Below, piece after piece: positions 9,070-18,132 of a stretch of DNA of 64,000 bases. The stretch spans positions 806,001-870,000 of the forward strand of contig NZ_AP012547.1 in assembly GCF_000828635.1 (NCBI RefSeq), read 5' to 3'. The position numbers were made by a program, and so were the translations under genes. The stretch's first letter is position 1. Every line of letters starts with the position of its first letter. Below the pieces are notes generated by a model that had not been told where the DNA came from, did no database searches, and saw only the letters and a list, made by a program, of their open reading frames with translations. The stretch comes from Sulfuritalea hydrogenivorans sk43H (GTDB taxonomy: Bacteria; Pseudomonadota; Gammaproteobacteria; Burkholderiales; Rhodocyclaceae).

Positions 9070-11993
9070 CAGACCAGCGACAGCTGCGCGCTGGAATCAC
9101 CGGTCGTCCGCACCCGCGCGTAATCGAGCAGTTCGGCCAGCCGTCCGCCCTTGCTGCGCCAATCGTGAAACATCACTTCGCCGAGCAGCACATAGCGCCA
9201 CTCGCGTTGATCCCGATGCTCGGGCGCCAGTTCGTTGATGCGCTCGCACCATGCGGTGGCGGCCTTCAGCTTGCGTTGCACGTTCGGGTGAGTGGTTTGT
9301 TGCTGGGCCTTGGTCTCCACCAGATAGATTGCCTTTTCCGCCCACACCAGAAAATCCGGTGAGTAGAAAGCCGGCAGGCCGTCTTCCTTGACGTAGCGCA
9401 ACCGGGCGAAATCATGACGGGTTTCGCTGATCTTGCAGAACGCAGCCACGCTGCTGTCCGCCTGGGCCCATTCCATGAATGCCCGCTCCAGCCCGCCGCT
9501 GCGCGTAGGATAGGGCAGACGCTCGTAGATGCACTTGCCGACCGGCAGCGAGGCGCTCTCGCGCATGGTCAGTTTGGCCACATCCGAAAGTCGCCGCGGA
9601 TGCACTTCGGTTTCGCCCTGCCAGTTGCGCTGCTCGGATTCCACCAACGCCAGCGCGAATTTTTCGGTGATGTGATCGACCACTGGCTGCAACAATAGCA
9701 AGCGCCAGTTTTCATCGGCCATCGGATCAAAGGGCTCGCCGAACAGCCGTTCGAGAATGTAGTGTTCCAGCCATCCCGTGAGTTCTGCCGTATTTACCTG
9801 CATGTAGGGATTGGCGTGATGATCCGCGACCTTGCGCCCTCTCGGTAGCGGCTGACTCAGGGCTTGACCGATCCGACGGGTGAGGCGCGCCAGATAGTCG
9901 TTGTAACCGCCGACGTTCATCACCGCCCCCTCGACCCTGTAATCGCCGAACAGGGTGGTGCTCTGCAAGTCCTGGGAGACAAAGGTATCGCCCTTGCCCA
10001 GCATGCGCGAAAGTTCCGCGCGGCCTATCGCGGTAAAGGTCGGCAACGCCATGACATCCAGCCGCTGATGATCGAGTGTCTCCTCGGCTTCGCGCAGGAT
10101 GAAGGGAATGGCGAAATCGAACTCTTCGTAGCCGTCGCGCAGGCCGACCGTGATCATGTCGCCGGCGCTGCTGGCGTTGTCGCTTTCCTCGCTGGTCGTG
10201 CCAGCCAGGCCTTCCTCCATCAACTCTTTGTAGAAAGACTGGAAAGCCGGGTGTTCGACGATGGAGAGGATGTCGATCAGGCTCGCCGGTTCCTTGCCGG
10301 CATTGATGCGCTCCCGGTTTTCGTGCCTGATGTCGGCGTAGTCGTCCTCGCGCCACATCAGGCGCAGGCCGCGGCCGATGGTCTGCTCCAGCAGAATCTG
10401 CGCCTGACTCGAACGCAACGGCACGATGACGCAGATGTTGTTGACGTCGAAGCCTTCGCGCAGCATCAGCACGCTGACGATCACGCGCGGCGTTGCATGG
10501 CGATCCACGTCGAACAACCGCTCGCGAACCGGCGCCCATTCCTTTTCGCCCAGTTCTGCCTTGCGGCCCGAGTCGATGGTCATCACTTCATCATCAGTCA
10601 GGCCTTCGTTACGCATGAATTGCGTCACCAAGGGAGAGACCGACGTGTCCTCGCAGACCACCAGCATCTTCGGATGCCGCGCCGGGTCAAGCGCAGAAAA
10701 ATCTGCTTCCAGCTTCTTAAGCTTTTGCAGGCCGGCGCGCAGCATCACGCGCTGGCCTTCGGCCAAGGTCGGATTACCATCCGCGTCTCGTTCGGCCTTG
10801 AACTCCAAAGGCAAAGCGCCGATCTCCTTGCGCCGGTCGAGCACCAGCGACTTGACCAGTCCGGCGCGCATGGCGGCCTTGAGATCGAAGTCCACCACGA
10901 TGTGCGGGAAATAGACCTTGCGCTTGTTTTTTCCCGCTCCGACATCGTTGTAGGGCGTAGCCGAAAAATCGACCTGCACGAAGCCGCGCCCTTTTTTCTC
11001 GGCGATGCGCGACAGGCTCTTCTGCCACTCGACTTCGCTGGCCTCGCCCTCTTTCTTCACTTCATGGATGTGATGGGCCTCGTCGTTGAAGACCATCAGC
11101 GCCGGTAGCGCGGCCAGGTAGTCGAGAATACCGCCGCGCGCATAGCGCCGATCCAGCATCTCCAGGCTGTTGCCAGCCGACTTGCCCGGCGCCAGCGGCA
11201 GCACTTCGGCGATCACCCGTTGCGGATCGGCCGGCGCGCCCGGTGCATCGACTTCCGGCTCGGGCTCCTCCTCGCCTTCCACCAGCGCATGCCAGTTGGT
11301 GACGGCGATCAGGCCGTTGCCCGTGGCCTTGAGACCGATTTCATCCTTGATGCAGAGATTGCCGCGCACGAAGCCGAACACCAGTTCCCGTTCGCCTTCG
11401 GGAATGAACAGCTCCGCGTAGCGCGCCACGTCGGAACTGGAAAAATCCCGCTCGCCATCCTTCTGCTTGCCGCGCAAGGCATCCAGCAAACGCTCATAGA
11501 CGATCAGGCCCGGCGCCACAATCAGGAAATGGCGCGTGAAGCGCGGATCGTCGATTCCTTCCGCCTGCGCCGCTGTCCTGTTGAGCAGCGACCAGACCAT
11601 CAGTGCCTGCATTACCCAGGTCTTGCCGGTGCCGGTCGCCATTTTCAGGCAGTACTTCGGATGGCCGTGTTTGGCCTGCAATACCTCGGCCAGTCGGCCG
11701 CCGGTCAGGAGCGCATCCGGCGCCGCCGCGCGGTAGAGAGTCGCCAGATCGGCCGCATTCAGCACCTCGTGCGCGACGATGGCGTTCAGAATCGCCTGTC
11801 GCTGCCCAGCGTGAAAATTGAACGGTCGCGTCGCGCAGATGTCGGCCAGAAACCACCAGCGCAGCAGTTCCGCCGTGGTCGGCGTCACCAGGTCGTAAAT
11901 ATCGGCGACGCCGTCTTCAAGACCGATGCAAAGCTGGTTTGTCTTGGCCGTCAGACCGGCGGCAAGGGCCAGCGGATTTTCTGCCTTGCTCAT
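9069..11993 (-). CDS. res: Type III restriction endonuclease subunit Res (DEAD/DEAH helicase-nuclease)
   Basis: 974 aa. ATP-dependent translocating subunit that cuts DNA together with Mod. Superfamily 2 helicase motifs: Walker A MATGTGKTWVM (about residue 118-128), DEAH box MVFNDEAHHIHEV, motif III VDFSATPYND, motif VI QTIGRGLRLMWR. Near the C-terminus a PD-(D/E)XK nuclease site is visible: YSPDFLVW followed by YLVETKAQ. The partner mod gene is upstream on the same strand, but a higBA pair on the opposite strand separates them, so res must use its own promoter near 12000-12040. No frameshift or truncation seen. Confidence 0.9.
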   Translation of the reverse strand: MSKAENPLALAAGLTAKTNQLCIGLEDGVADIYDLVTPTTAELLRWWFLADICATRPFNFHAGQRQAILNAIVAHEVLNAADLATLYRAAAPDALLTGGRLAEVLQAKHGHPKYCLKMATGTGKTWVMQALMVWSLLNRTAAQAEGIDDPRFTRHFLIVAPGLIVYERLLDALRGKQKDGERDFSSSDVARYAELFIPEGERELVFGFVRGNLCIKDEIGLKATGNGLIAVTNWHALVEGEEEPEPEVDAPGAPADPQRVIAEVLPLAPGKSAGNSLEMLDRRYARGGILDYLAALPALMVFNDEAHHIHEVKKEGEASEVEWQKSLSRIAEKKGRGFVQVDFSATPYNDVGAGKNKRKVYFPHIVVDFDLKAAMRAGLVKSLVLDRRKEIGALPLEFKAERDADGNPTLAEGQRVMLRAGLQKLKKLEADFSALDPARHPKMLVVCEDTSVSPLVTQFMRNEGLTDDEVMTIDSGRKAELGEKEWAPVRERLFDVDRHATPRVIVSVLMLREGFDVNNICVIVPLRSSQAQILLEQTIGRGLRLMWREDDYADIRHENRERINAGKEPASLIDILSIVEHPAFQSFYKELMEEGLAGTTSEESDNASSAGDMITVGLRDGYEEFDFAIPFILREAEETLDHQRLDVMALPTFTAIGRAELSRMLGKGDTFVSQDLQSTTLFGDYRVEGAVMNVGGYNDYLARLTRRIGQALSQPLPRGRKVADHHANPYMQVNTAELTGWLEHYILERLFGEPFDPMADENWRLLLLQPVVDHITEKFALALVESEQRNWQGETEVHPRRLSDVAKLTMRESASLPVGKCIYERLPYPTRSGGLERAFMEWAQADSSVAAFCKISETRHDFARLRYVKEDGLPAFYSPDFLVWAEKAIYLVETKAQQQTTHPNVQRKLKAATAWCERINELAPEHRDQREWRYVLLGEVMFHDWRSKGGRLAELLDYARVRTTGDSSAQLSLV

Positions 11994-12016
11994 GCGGATC
12001 GGCCTGCTTGCGCCGC

Positions 12017-12033
12017 ATAAACAAAATGTTTAT
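12017..12033. promoter_or_regulatory. Perfect palindrome between res and higB, likely HigA operator
   Basis: ATAAACA (12017-12023), AAA, TGTTTAT (12027-12033): 7-bp perfect arms. It starts 24 bases from the res start codon and lies 11 bases before the higB start. HigA-type antitoxins bind such AT-rich palindromes over their own promoter. By position it could repress both higBA and res. Confidence 0.7.
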
Positions 12034-12043
12034 ATTGATGGTC

Positions 12044-12325
12044 ATGATCCGCAGCTTCGCCGACAAGGAAACGGAATCGCTGTTTACGACAGGGCGGTCG
12101 CGGCGATTGCCGCAGAGCATCCTGCGTCGGGCGATGACGCGTCTGTATCAGATGCACTTCGCCAAGCGCATCGAGGATTTGCGGGAGCCGCCCTCGAACC
12201 GCCTCGAAGCACTGAAAGGCGATCGCGGCGGGCAATGGAGCATTCGCATCAACGACCAATGGCGTGTGTGTTTCCGCTTTGAAGACGGCGACGCCTTCAA
12301 CGTGGAAATCGCCGACTATCACTGA
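12044..12325 (+). CDS. higB: HigB toxin (RelE/ParE-family mRNA interferase)
   Basis: 93 aa. Ribosome-dependent mRNA endonuclease of a type II toxin-antitoxin pair. Family signature: MIRSFADKETESLF at the start, RRLPQSILRRAMTRLYQM, LREPPSNRLEALKGDRGGQWSIRINDQWRVCFRFEDGDAFNVEIADYH-type C-terminal beta-sheet. An in-frame ATG two codons upstream (12038) is the alternative start. There is no obvious ribosome site, so low translation or an almost leaderless message is possible. The toxin precedes the antitoxin, the usual order for hig loci. It is inverted relative to res and mod. Confidence 0.92.
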   Translation: MIRSFADKETESLFTTGRSRRLPQSILRRAMTRLYQMHFAKRIEDLREPPSNRLEALKGDRGGQWSIRINDQWRVCFRFEDGDAFNVEIADYH

Positions 12326-12337
12326 GGAGTACCGATC

Positions 12338-12652
12338 ATGAGCGATCCAACCGCGAACAATCCGGTCAACGGGATGCCGCCCATTCATCCGGGTGAGCTT
12401 CTGGCGGAAATTTTGGGCGACCGCAAGATGAGCCAGGCCGAGTTCGCCCGTGTCATCGGCGTTTTGCCGATGCGCATTTCGCATGTCGTTCGTGGCGAGC
12501 GTCCGGTGACGGCAGACCTTGCGCTGCGCTTCGGTCGCGCCTTCGGCCAGTCGCCGCAGATGTGGTCGAGCTGGCAGGCGGACTACGACCTCAAAATCGC
12601 GCAAAGCCACCTCGGCAAGGACTTGAAAAAAATTCCCCGGCTGGCTGCCTGA
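12338..12652 (+). CDS. higA: HigA antitoxin (XRE-family helix-turn-helix)
   Basis: 104 aa. Neutralises HigB and autorepresses the operon. Typical HigA/VapI motif: MPPIHPGELLAEILGDRKMSQAEFARVIGV, then the recognition helix MRISHVVRGERPVTADLALRFGRAFGQSPQMW. It starts 12 bases after the higB stop with GAGGAG as ribosome site. It ends 11 bases before the converging stop of mod. Confidence 0.93.
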   Translation: MSDPTANNPVNGMPPIHPGELLAEILGDRKMSQAEFARVIGVLPMRISHVVRGERPVTADLALRFGRAFGQSPQMWSSWQADYDLKIAQSHLGKDLKKIPRLAA

Positions 12653-12663
12653 ACGGGCGGATT

Positions 12664-14643
12664 TCACGCCGCCACCTCTACTATCGCCACCGCTTCCGCC
12701 TCGAAGCCGAACACATCCACCGCCCGCACGCAGACGCGGCGCGGGCCATCCTTCGCCGGCAGATCGAGCACCGCCTGCGTCACCACGCGCAGCGGATCGC
12801 CGTCGTTCTCCGTGTTGCCGCGATAGTCCTGCCACACCGAGCGGAACACCTTGCCGTCGTAGTCCGGGTCGACTGCCCAGTACTCGATCAGCGCCAGCGG
12901 TTCCCGGTTCGCCACCGCCTGCAACTTGGCGCGGTTGGCCTCATCGAGGTTGATCGCCTCGGGCGAGAGCAGCACATAGTTGGCGAGGCGCACGGTCAAT
13001 ATTTCCTGCGCCGTCTCACCAGCGCCGACTTTTGCCCGCTCTACCGGATGCAGCGTCAGGTATTGCAGGCTGGCAAAGCGCACTTGTCCGCGCAGCTTTT
13101 CCAGTCCGCCCTTCTTCTTCAGCCGATCCAGTAGGTCGGGCGGGATCACCAGCACTTCGAGGCGCGCATCGTTCATCGCCGCGATGCTTTCGCCTATGCC
13201 CGGCTCGAAGTTCCAGCCCAGCACCACCACCTTGTCCCAGCCGCCCATCAGTGTATCGCGCAGGGCGGCGGCTTTTTTGAGCGTCGCCGCGCCCGTCAGC
13301 TTGTTCGGCGAATCGGCCAGCACCAGCGTCTTCGAGCCGCCGGCCACGAGCTTACCGAGGTTCCGGTTGGCGTTGTCCTCCGCCGGCAGCGGCAGAGCGC
13401 CGTAGAGCGAGAGCACGATCTGCGACAGGTCGCCGACGCGGAAGCCCCGCCCCAGCGACGCTTTTGCCGCCTCCACCTGATAATCGCCGATGGCCTGATA
13501 GAGGAAGGGCTTGGCGTTCTGGTCGATCAGGCGCTTGCGCATGACCATGCAGGCCGGCTTGCCGAGGTCGCTGGTAATCCAGCGGCGGCCGAGCTTTTCG
13601 GCGACGGCAGCGGTGGTGCCGGAGCCGCCGAAGAAGTCGGCGACGAAGCCATTTTCTGGACAGGATGATTGAATAATGCGATCCAGTAGTTTTTCTGGTT
13701 TCTGCGTCGAATAGTCGACGCGTTCATTGGCTACTGGATTTACCGGCGGCAAATCGTCCCATACCGAGTCGACAATGTCCCCCTCTACCTCATCAAGGTA
13801 GATCTTTCGGCTACCTCCACCAGTCGGATTCACGTCAGATCGGCACAGCCGGCCAGTTTCGTCCGGTTTGAACCGCTTCAGGTATTCGGGATTGTGGGGT
13901 TTGTATTGGGTACGCCAGAAGTAGTTTGGAGATTTGGTGAATGAGAAAAGAACATCATGTTTTTGCGGAAATTTCTTTGCGGTAGATCGCTTGAAGCCGA
14001 AGTAGCTCCAGATGACTTCGTTGCGAAAACACTCCTTCCCAAACACCTCATCCATCACGATCTTCACGTAATGCCCGACGTGCCAGTCGAGATGCACATA
14101 GATCGAGCCGGTGTCGGCCAGCAGTTCGCGCATCAGAATAAGCCGCGGTGTGATCATCGCCAGATAGGAGGCCGTGCCGTCGGACCAAGTGTCGGAATAG
14201 GCGAACTGCTCAATGACGGTCGGCTTCTGTTCCAGTTCGACGCCGGGTAGCGCGACCTTGGTGCGGTAGTCGGCCTTGGAGTCGAAGGGCGGGTCGATGT
14301 AGATCAGGTCGATCTTGCCGCGCAGGCTCGGCGTCTGCTCGTCGCCGGCCAGTAGCGCCGCCATTGCCAGCAAGTTGTCGCCGTAGATCAGGCGGTTGGC
14401 CCAATCGCCCGCACCATTCGCCGTCCCGCCAGCGCCGACTTTCTGGCTGGCTGCGGCGAGATGCCCGGCGCGCTGACTCTGCGCGATCCAGTCTGTTGCC
14501 GCCGTGTCCTTGGCCGGCAGCACCCATTCGCGGGTTTGCAGGCCGACGCGGTGGCGGCCTTCGAGACTTTCGAGAATCTTTTCGGCTTCTTCGCGCCCGC
14601 GCTTGACGATATCGGGAAGCTGTTCCAACAGGCTTTTGGGCAT
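12664..14643 (-). CDS. mod: Type III DNA methyltransferase subunit Mod
   Basis: 659 aa. N6-adenine methyltransferase and DNA-recognition subunit of the type III system. Beta-class order: catalytic motif IV DPPF at residues 117-120 ([16 protein letters not shown]), variable target-recognition region (about 200-310), then AdoMet-binding motif I FFGGSGTT at 337-344. DPPF replaces the more common DPPY. Two copies of dispersed repeat A are in frame (residues 68-77 and near [10 protein letters not shown]). No simple-sequence tract for phase variation is evident. It faces the helix-turn-helix gene at 14726 across an operator region. Confidence 0.92.
   Translation of the reverse strand: MPKSLLEQLPDIVKRGREEAEKILESLEGRHRVGLQTREWVLPAKDTAATDWIAQSQRAGHLAAASQKVGAGGTANGAGDWANRLIYGDNLLAMAALLAGDEQTPSLRGKIDLIYIDPPFDSKADYRTKVALPGVELEQKPTVIEQFAYSDTWSDGTASYLAMITPRLILMRELLADTGSIYVHLDWHVGHYVKIVMDEVFGKECFRNEVIWSYFGFKRSTAKKFPQKHDVLFSFTKSPNYFWRTQYKPHNPEYLKRFKPDETGRLCRSDVNPTGGGSRKIYLDEVEGDIVDSVWDDLPPVNPVANERVDYSTQKPEKLLDRIIQSSCPENGFVADFFGGSGTTAAVAEKLGRRWITSDLGKPACMVMRKRLIDQNAKPFLYQAIGDYQVEAAKASLGRGFRVGDLSQIVLSLYGALPLPAEDNANRNLGKLVAGGSKTLVLADSPNKLTGAATLKKAAALRDTLMGGWDKVVVLGWNFEPGIGESIAAMNDARLEVLVIPPDLLDRLKKKGGLEKLRGQVRFASLQYLTLHPVERAKVGAGETAQEILTVRLANYVLLSPEAINLDEANRAKLQAVANREPLALIEYWAVDPDYDGKVFRSVWQDYRGNTENDGDPLRVVTQAVLDLPAKDGPRRVCVRAVDVFGFEAEAVAIVEVAA
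13007..13029 (-). repeat. Dispersed repeat A, copy in mod (3' part)
   Basis: The minus strand reads GTCGGCGCTGGTG, AG, ACGGCGCA. In frame with mod, giving KVGAGETA. Confidence 0.5.
14416..14439 (-). repeat. Dispersed repeat A, copy in mod (5' part)
   Basis: The minus strand reads GTCGGCGCTGGCG, GG, ACGGCGAAT. In frame with mod, giving [10 protein letters not shown], residues 68-77, upstream of the catalytic region. Confidence 0.6.
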
Positions 14644-14657
14644 GAACTTGATTGAAA

Positions 14658-14697
14658 GTTACGTTAATGACGTAACAATCATACAGGTTACGTAACC
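14658..14697. promoter_or_regulatory. Two palindromic operators between mod and the HTH regulator
   Basis: Site 1: GTTACGT (14658-14664), 5-base spacer, ACGTAAC (14670-14676). Site 2: GGTTACGTAACC (14686-14697), a perfect 12-bp palindrome. Both share the half-site GTTACGT. They occupy the 82-base gap between the divergent starts of mod (14643) and the regulator (14726), so one protein could control both genes. Confidence 0.8.
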
Positions 14698-14725
14698 AGT
14701 TTGATTCTGGCCGTAATTTGGACGC

Positions 14726-15133
14726 ATGGACAAAGCCAAAGCCAAATTCGCCCAACGCTTACGTCGGGCCATGGAGGAAGCGGGTTACGAGGGAAAGCCC
14801 GCCGTGCTGGAACGTGAGTTCAATCAGCGTTACTGGGGCAAGCCGGTTACGTTGCACGGTGTGCGCCGCTGGCTTGTGGGCGAGACCTTTCCAGCCAACG
14901 ACAAACTGCTTGCGTTGGCGAAATGGCTGAACGTAACGCCGCAGGAATTGCGGGATGGGGTGGAGATCGCGCGGCAGGTGAGCGAGCGACGCAAGCGCTG
15001 GGACGAGGGCATCGGCTACCAGGAACGCGAGATGTTCGAGGCTTTCATGAGTCTGCCCGTGCCGCAGCGCAAGGCGGTGCGGGAAGTCATCCTCGGCCTT
15101 GTCCTGGCAGGCAAGACCGAGCCAAAGAAATAG
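14726..15133 (+). CDS. Helix-turn-helix regulator next to the type III R-M locus
   Basis: 135 aa, no exact family recognised. The N-terminal part has a phage-repressor/XRE-like arrangement: FAQRLRRAMEEAG, LEREFNQRYWGKPVTLHGVR (probable recognition helix) and ANDKLLALAKWLNVTPQELRDG. The C-terminal half is a charged helix (QVSERRKRWDE, QREMFEAFMSL-like). Gene position and the two GTTACGT palindromes at its 5' side suggest it autoregulates and represses mod, like a control protein. The ATG at 14726 has only a weak TTGGA upstream. It is the first plus-strand gene after the R-M block. Confidence 0.75.
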   Translation: MDKAKAKFAQRLRRAMEEAGYEGKPAVLEREFNQRYWGKPVTLHGVRRWLVGETFPANDKLLALAKWLNVTPQELRDGVEIARQVSERRKRWDEGIGYQEREMFEAFMSLPVPQRKAVREVILGLVLAGKTEPKK

Positions 15134-15167
15134 CGCCGGCGAGCGTCAGGCCAGAAGCCGGTGCAGT

Positions 15168-15381
15168 TCAGCCGGGGCTGAGTACAGTCGTTTGCGTTCG
15201 CCGTAACAGCTTCTTGAAATCGGCGTTGAACGTGATCAATCGCAGGAAGCTGGCCAAAATCGTCGGTATCAGCCTCAGGCTTGCATCATCGGCGCATGCT
15301 TCAAGGGCATGGCCGCAGACTGCGAATGTTTGTGTGGTGGGGATGGTCGCGTCCGTGACGCGGCAATCAACACAATTGACG
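15168..15381 (-). pseudogene. Decayed VapC-type PIN toxin
   Basis: Directly downstream of the vapB-like antitoxin, where vapC would lie, the minus strand keeps two PIN-like pieces in different frames. Near the start is VLIAASR with an H-rich tail (PPHKHSQSAA), resembling a PIN N-terminus (DxNVLIAAxR). Ending at the TGA of 15168-15170 is LRLITFNADFKKLLRR followed by TTVLSPG, which resembles the VapC C-terminus (LVTxNxxDF). About 210 bp remain against roughly 400 bp in an intact gene, so it would be frameshifted and internally deleted. This rests on short motif matches only. Confidence 0.4.
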
Positions 15382-15627
15382 TCAGGCGTTATTGTCGGCG
15401 GCGTCCAGCACTGCCTTGTTACTGGTCGGGTTCAGGTCGGCAACCAAACCGCCGCGTCCCTTGAAGACGGGAATATTCCGTTTGCCGGTCTTGGTTGCGA
15501 CATGTGGTGAGTGAAGGCGAAGCTGCAATCCTTCCTCGACCAGTCGCGTCAAACTGATTCGCTGCCGCGCCGCCAGCGCCTTGACGTTGGCCAGCAGCGA
15601 ATCGTTGATGTCGAGCGTGATCTTCAT
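15382..15627 (-). CDS. VapB-like antitoxin (ribbon-helix-helix type)
   Basis: 81 aa. Begins MKITLDINDSLLANVKALAA, then RQRISLTRLVEEGLQLRL: a short beta-strand followed by two helices, as in VapB antitoxins. The basic, disordered tail (KTGKRNIPVFKGRGGL) is the expected toxin-binding part. The expected toxin gene downstream appears decayed, so this is probably an orphan antitoxin. It lies between the HTH regulator (converging) and algC (same strand), 67 bases after the end of algC. Confidence 0.75.
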   Translation of the reverse strand: MKITLDINDSLLANVKALAARQRISLTRLVEEGLQLRLHSPHVATKTGKRNIPVFKGRGGLVADLNPTSNKAVLDAADNNA

Positions 15628-15693
15628 GGGCCAACGATGCAGATTTCTGTGTAGTCGCTCAAGTTGCTGTTGTCGGCAGACGGCACAGCGGCG

Positions 15694-17115
15694 TCAGAAG
15701 CCGGTGCGGATTCCCGGCCACAAGGTTTCCAGCGCGCTCCTGAACTCGGCCTGGATGCGCGTCAGCGCGGCCTGCGTGTCGGCCTCGAAGCGCAGCACCA
15801 CGACCGGCGTGGTATTCGAGGCGCGCGCCAGACCGAAGCCGTCGGCATACTCGGCGCGCACGCCGTCGATGGTGATCAGTTCGCGCGCGCCGGGCAGCAG
15901 TTTCTTGCCGCCGGCCCGCAGCTTCGCCACCAGCGCATGCGGCTCGCCCTCGTTCATCTTGATGTTGAGTTCCGGCGTCGAGATGGCGTTGGGCAGATTC
16001 TTCAGCGGCCAGTTGGAGTCTTCCCAGCGCGAGACGATTTCGAGGAGGCGCGCGCCGGTGTACAGCGCGTCGTCGAAGCCGAACCAGCGTTCCTTGAAGA
16101 ACATGTGGCCGCTCATCTCGCCGGCCAGCGGTGCGCCGGTTTCCTTGAGCTTGGTCTTGATCAGGGCGTGGCCGGTGTTCCACATCAGCGGCCGGCCGCC
16201 CTGATGGCGAATCGACTCCGCCAGCCAGCGCGAGCATTTCACGTCGTAGATGATCTGGGCGCCGGGATTGCGGACGAGCACGTCGGCGGCGAAGAGCATC
16301 AACTGGCGGTCGGGGAAGATGATTTCGCCATCCCGGGTGACCACGCCGAGCCGGTCGCCGTCGCCGTCGAAGGCCAGGCCCAGTTCTGCACCGGTCTCGC
16401 GCAGGGCGCGCTGCAGGTCGACCAGGTTTTCTGGCTTGGATGGATCGGGGTGGTGGTTGGGAAAGTTGCCATCGACCTCGCAAAACAACTCGGTCACCTC
16501 GCAGCCCATGCGGCGGAACAGCTCCGGCGCGACACCGCCGGCCACGCCGTTGCCGCAGTCGATGACGATCTTCATCGGCCGCGACAGCTTGACGTCGCCG
16601 ACGATGCGATCGAGATAGGCCTGGTGCACGCTGGCGTGGCGTACCACACCGCGACCCTGGCAAAAGTTATGCGAAGCGGTATCCCCTGGCGGGACGGCGC
16701 TGGCCGCATTTTTCTCTATGCGGCGACGCAGGTCCTGGATCATCTCGCCATACAGCGTCTGGCCGCCCAGCACCATTTTCAGGCCGTTGTATTCCGGGGG
16801 ATTGTGGCTGCCGGTGACGGAGACACAGCTCTCGGTGCCGAGTTCGTGCGCGGCGAAGTAGGTCATCGGCGTCGGCACGCAGCCGATGTCGATCACGTCC
16901 ACGCCGGTTCGGGTAATGCCGTCGGCCAGCGCACTCGCCAGCGCGGGTCCGGAGAGGCGGCCGTCGCGACCGATGACGATCGCCTTGATGTCGCGCGCTA
17001 CGGCTTCGCTGCCCAGCGCCTGGCCGATCCTGCGCACGGTGTCCGCCGTCAGCGTGGTGCGGACGATGCCGCGAATGTCGTAGGCCTTGAAGATCTCGGG
17101 TGCGAGTGTGCGCAT
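15694..17115 (-). CDS. algC: Phosphomannomutase/phosphoglucomutase
   Basis: 473 aa. Interconverts hexose-1-phosphates and hexose-6-phosphates for LPS and exopolysaccharide sugars. All four active-site loops of the alpha-D-phosphohexomutase family are visible: phosphoserine loop VTGSHNPPEYNG, metal loop AFDGDGDRLGVV, sugar loop GGRPLMWNTGHALIK with GEMSGHMFFKERW, and the C-terminal phosphate loop ARASNTTPVVVLRFE. The N-terminus FKAYDIRGIV is standard. Full length; stands 31 bases before the yheT-like gene on the same strand. Could be named manB. Confidence 0.95.
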   Translation of the reverse strand: MRTLAPEIFKAYDIRGIVRTTLTADTVRRIGQALGSEAVARDIKAIVIGRDGRLSGPALASALADGITRTGVDVIDIGCVPTPMTYFAAHELGTESCVSVTGSHNPPEYNGLKMVLGGQTLYGEMIQDLRRRIEKNAASAVPPGDTASHNFCQGRGVVRHASVHQAYLDRIVGDVKLSRPMKIVIDCGNGVAGGVAPELFRRMGCEVTELFCEVDGNFPNHHPDPSKPENLVDLQRALRETGAELGLAFDGDGDRLGVVTRDGEIIFPDRQLMLFAADVLVRNPGAQIIYDVKCSRWLAESIRHQGGRPLMWNTGHALIKTKLKETGAPLAGEMSGHMFFKERWFGFDDALYTGARLLEIVSRWEDSNWPLKNLPNAISTPELNIKMNEGEPHALVAKLRAGGKKLLPGARELITIDGVRAEYADGFGLARASNTTPVVVLRFEADTQAALTRIQAEFRSALETLWPGIRTGF

Positions 17116-17146
17116 GTCTGCCGCCGGATGAGTTGGATGGCGGAAA

Positions 17147-18124
17147 TTATCGCACGCGCAAGTTCGCCGGCGGATGGGCGTCGAAGTGCGCCAGCAGGCG
17201 CTGCGGCAGCCAGTCGAGGCGGCCGGGCAGGGTGCCGTGCACGAAGCCGACGTGGCCGCCGTGAGCCGTCACTTCGAAGCTCACGGCCGCGGACAAGGCA
17301 TCGCGCCGCGGCAGCGCGGCTTGCGGCAGGAAGGGATCGTTGGCGGCATGCAGCAGCAGCGTCGGCGCTTGCACGGTGCCCAGCAGCGGACCGGCGCTGC
17401 TTTTCGCGTAATAGTCGTCGGCGCCGGCAAAGCCATGCAGTGGTGCGGTCGCCGCATCGTCGAAGTCGCGCAGGGTGCGCGCCGCCCTGGCGCGATCAAT
17501 GTCGATGCGACCGGGGAAGCGGCGCTCCTTGGCCAGTGCCGCTGGAATCAGCGTGCGCAGGAAATGCCGCGCATAGACCCGGTTGAAGCCGGATGAAAGT
17601 GCGGTGTTGGCGGCGGCAAGGTCAAGCGGCGCGCTCACTGCCGCCGCCGCGTCGATCACGCTGGCCGCCTGGCTGCCTTGCTCGGCCAGCCACTTCAGCA
17701 GCGCGTTGCCACCGAGCGAAACACCGGCAACGAACAGCGCCGGATCACCGCGCGCCCGCAGGCGGCGCAGCACCCAGTCGATCTCCTGCGAGTCGCCCGA
17801 GTGATAGGCGCGCGGCAGGCGATTCGGCTCGCCCGAGCAACCACGGAAATGCACCACCACGCCGTGCCAGCCACGCTGCTCCACTGCGTGCATCAGCCGC
17901 CGCGCATAGTGGCTGCGCGAACTGCCTTCGAGGCCGTGGAACAGCGCCACGCAGGGTGTGCCGGCGCGACCGGAAATCCAGTCGAGGTCGATGAAGTCGC
18001 CATCCGGGGTGTCCCAGCGCTCGCGCCGGTAGTGCGGTAGCGGCCCCTTGATCAGCAACGGCCAGATGGTCTGCGCGTGGCCGCCGGGCAGCCACTCCGG
18101 CGCCAGATAGCGAGGTGTTTCCAC
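17147..18124 (-). CDS. YheT-family alpha/beta hydrolase
   Basis: 325 aa. Family features: N-terminal APEWLPGGHAQTIWP, oxyanion region LFHGLEGSSRSHYARRLM, NRLPRAYHSGDSQEIDWVL, nucleophile elbow GVSLGGNALLKWL (Ser), acid region LLLHAANDPFLP (Asp), and the histidine loop THGGHVGFVHG. The YheT/Emb8 group has esterase activity but unknown physiological substrates. In a minus-strand run with the SnoaL-like gene (8 bases upstream) and waaF. Confidence 0.92.
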   Translation of the reverse strand: METPRYLAPEWLPGGHAQTIWPLLIKGPLPHYRRERWDTPDGDFIDLDWISGRAGTPCVALFHGLEGSSRSHYARRLMHAVEQRGWHGVVVHFRGCSGEPNRLPRAYHSGDSQEIDWVLRRLRARGDPALFVAGVSLGGNALLKWLAEQGSQAASVIDAAAAVSAPLDLAAANTALSSGFNRVYARHFLRTLIPAALAKERRFPGRIDIDRARAARTLRDFDDAATAPLHGFAGADDYYAKSSAGPLLGTVQAPTLLLHAANDPFLPQAALPRRDALSAAVSFEVTAHGGHVGFVHGTLPGRLDWLPQRLLAHFDAHPPANLRVR

Positions 18125-18132
18125 AGCGGCGT

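Noticed and set aside
9069-11993. Type I restriction subunit HsdR
   Set aside because: No HsdM/HsdS genes; the adjacent methyltransferase has type III Mod layout and the nuclease motif lies at the C-terminus, as in Res.
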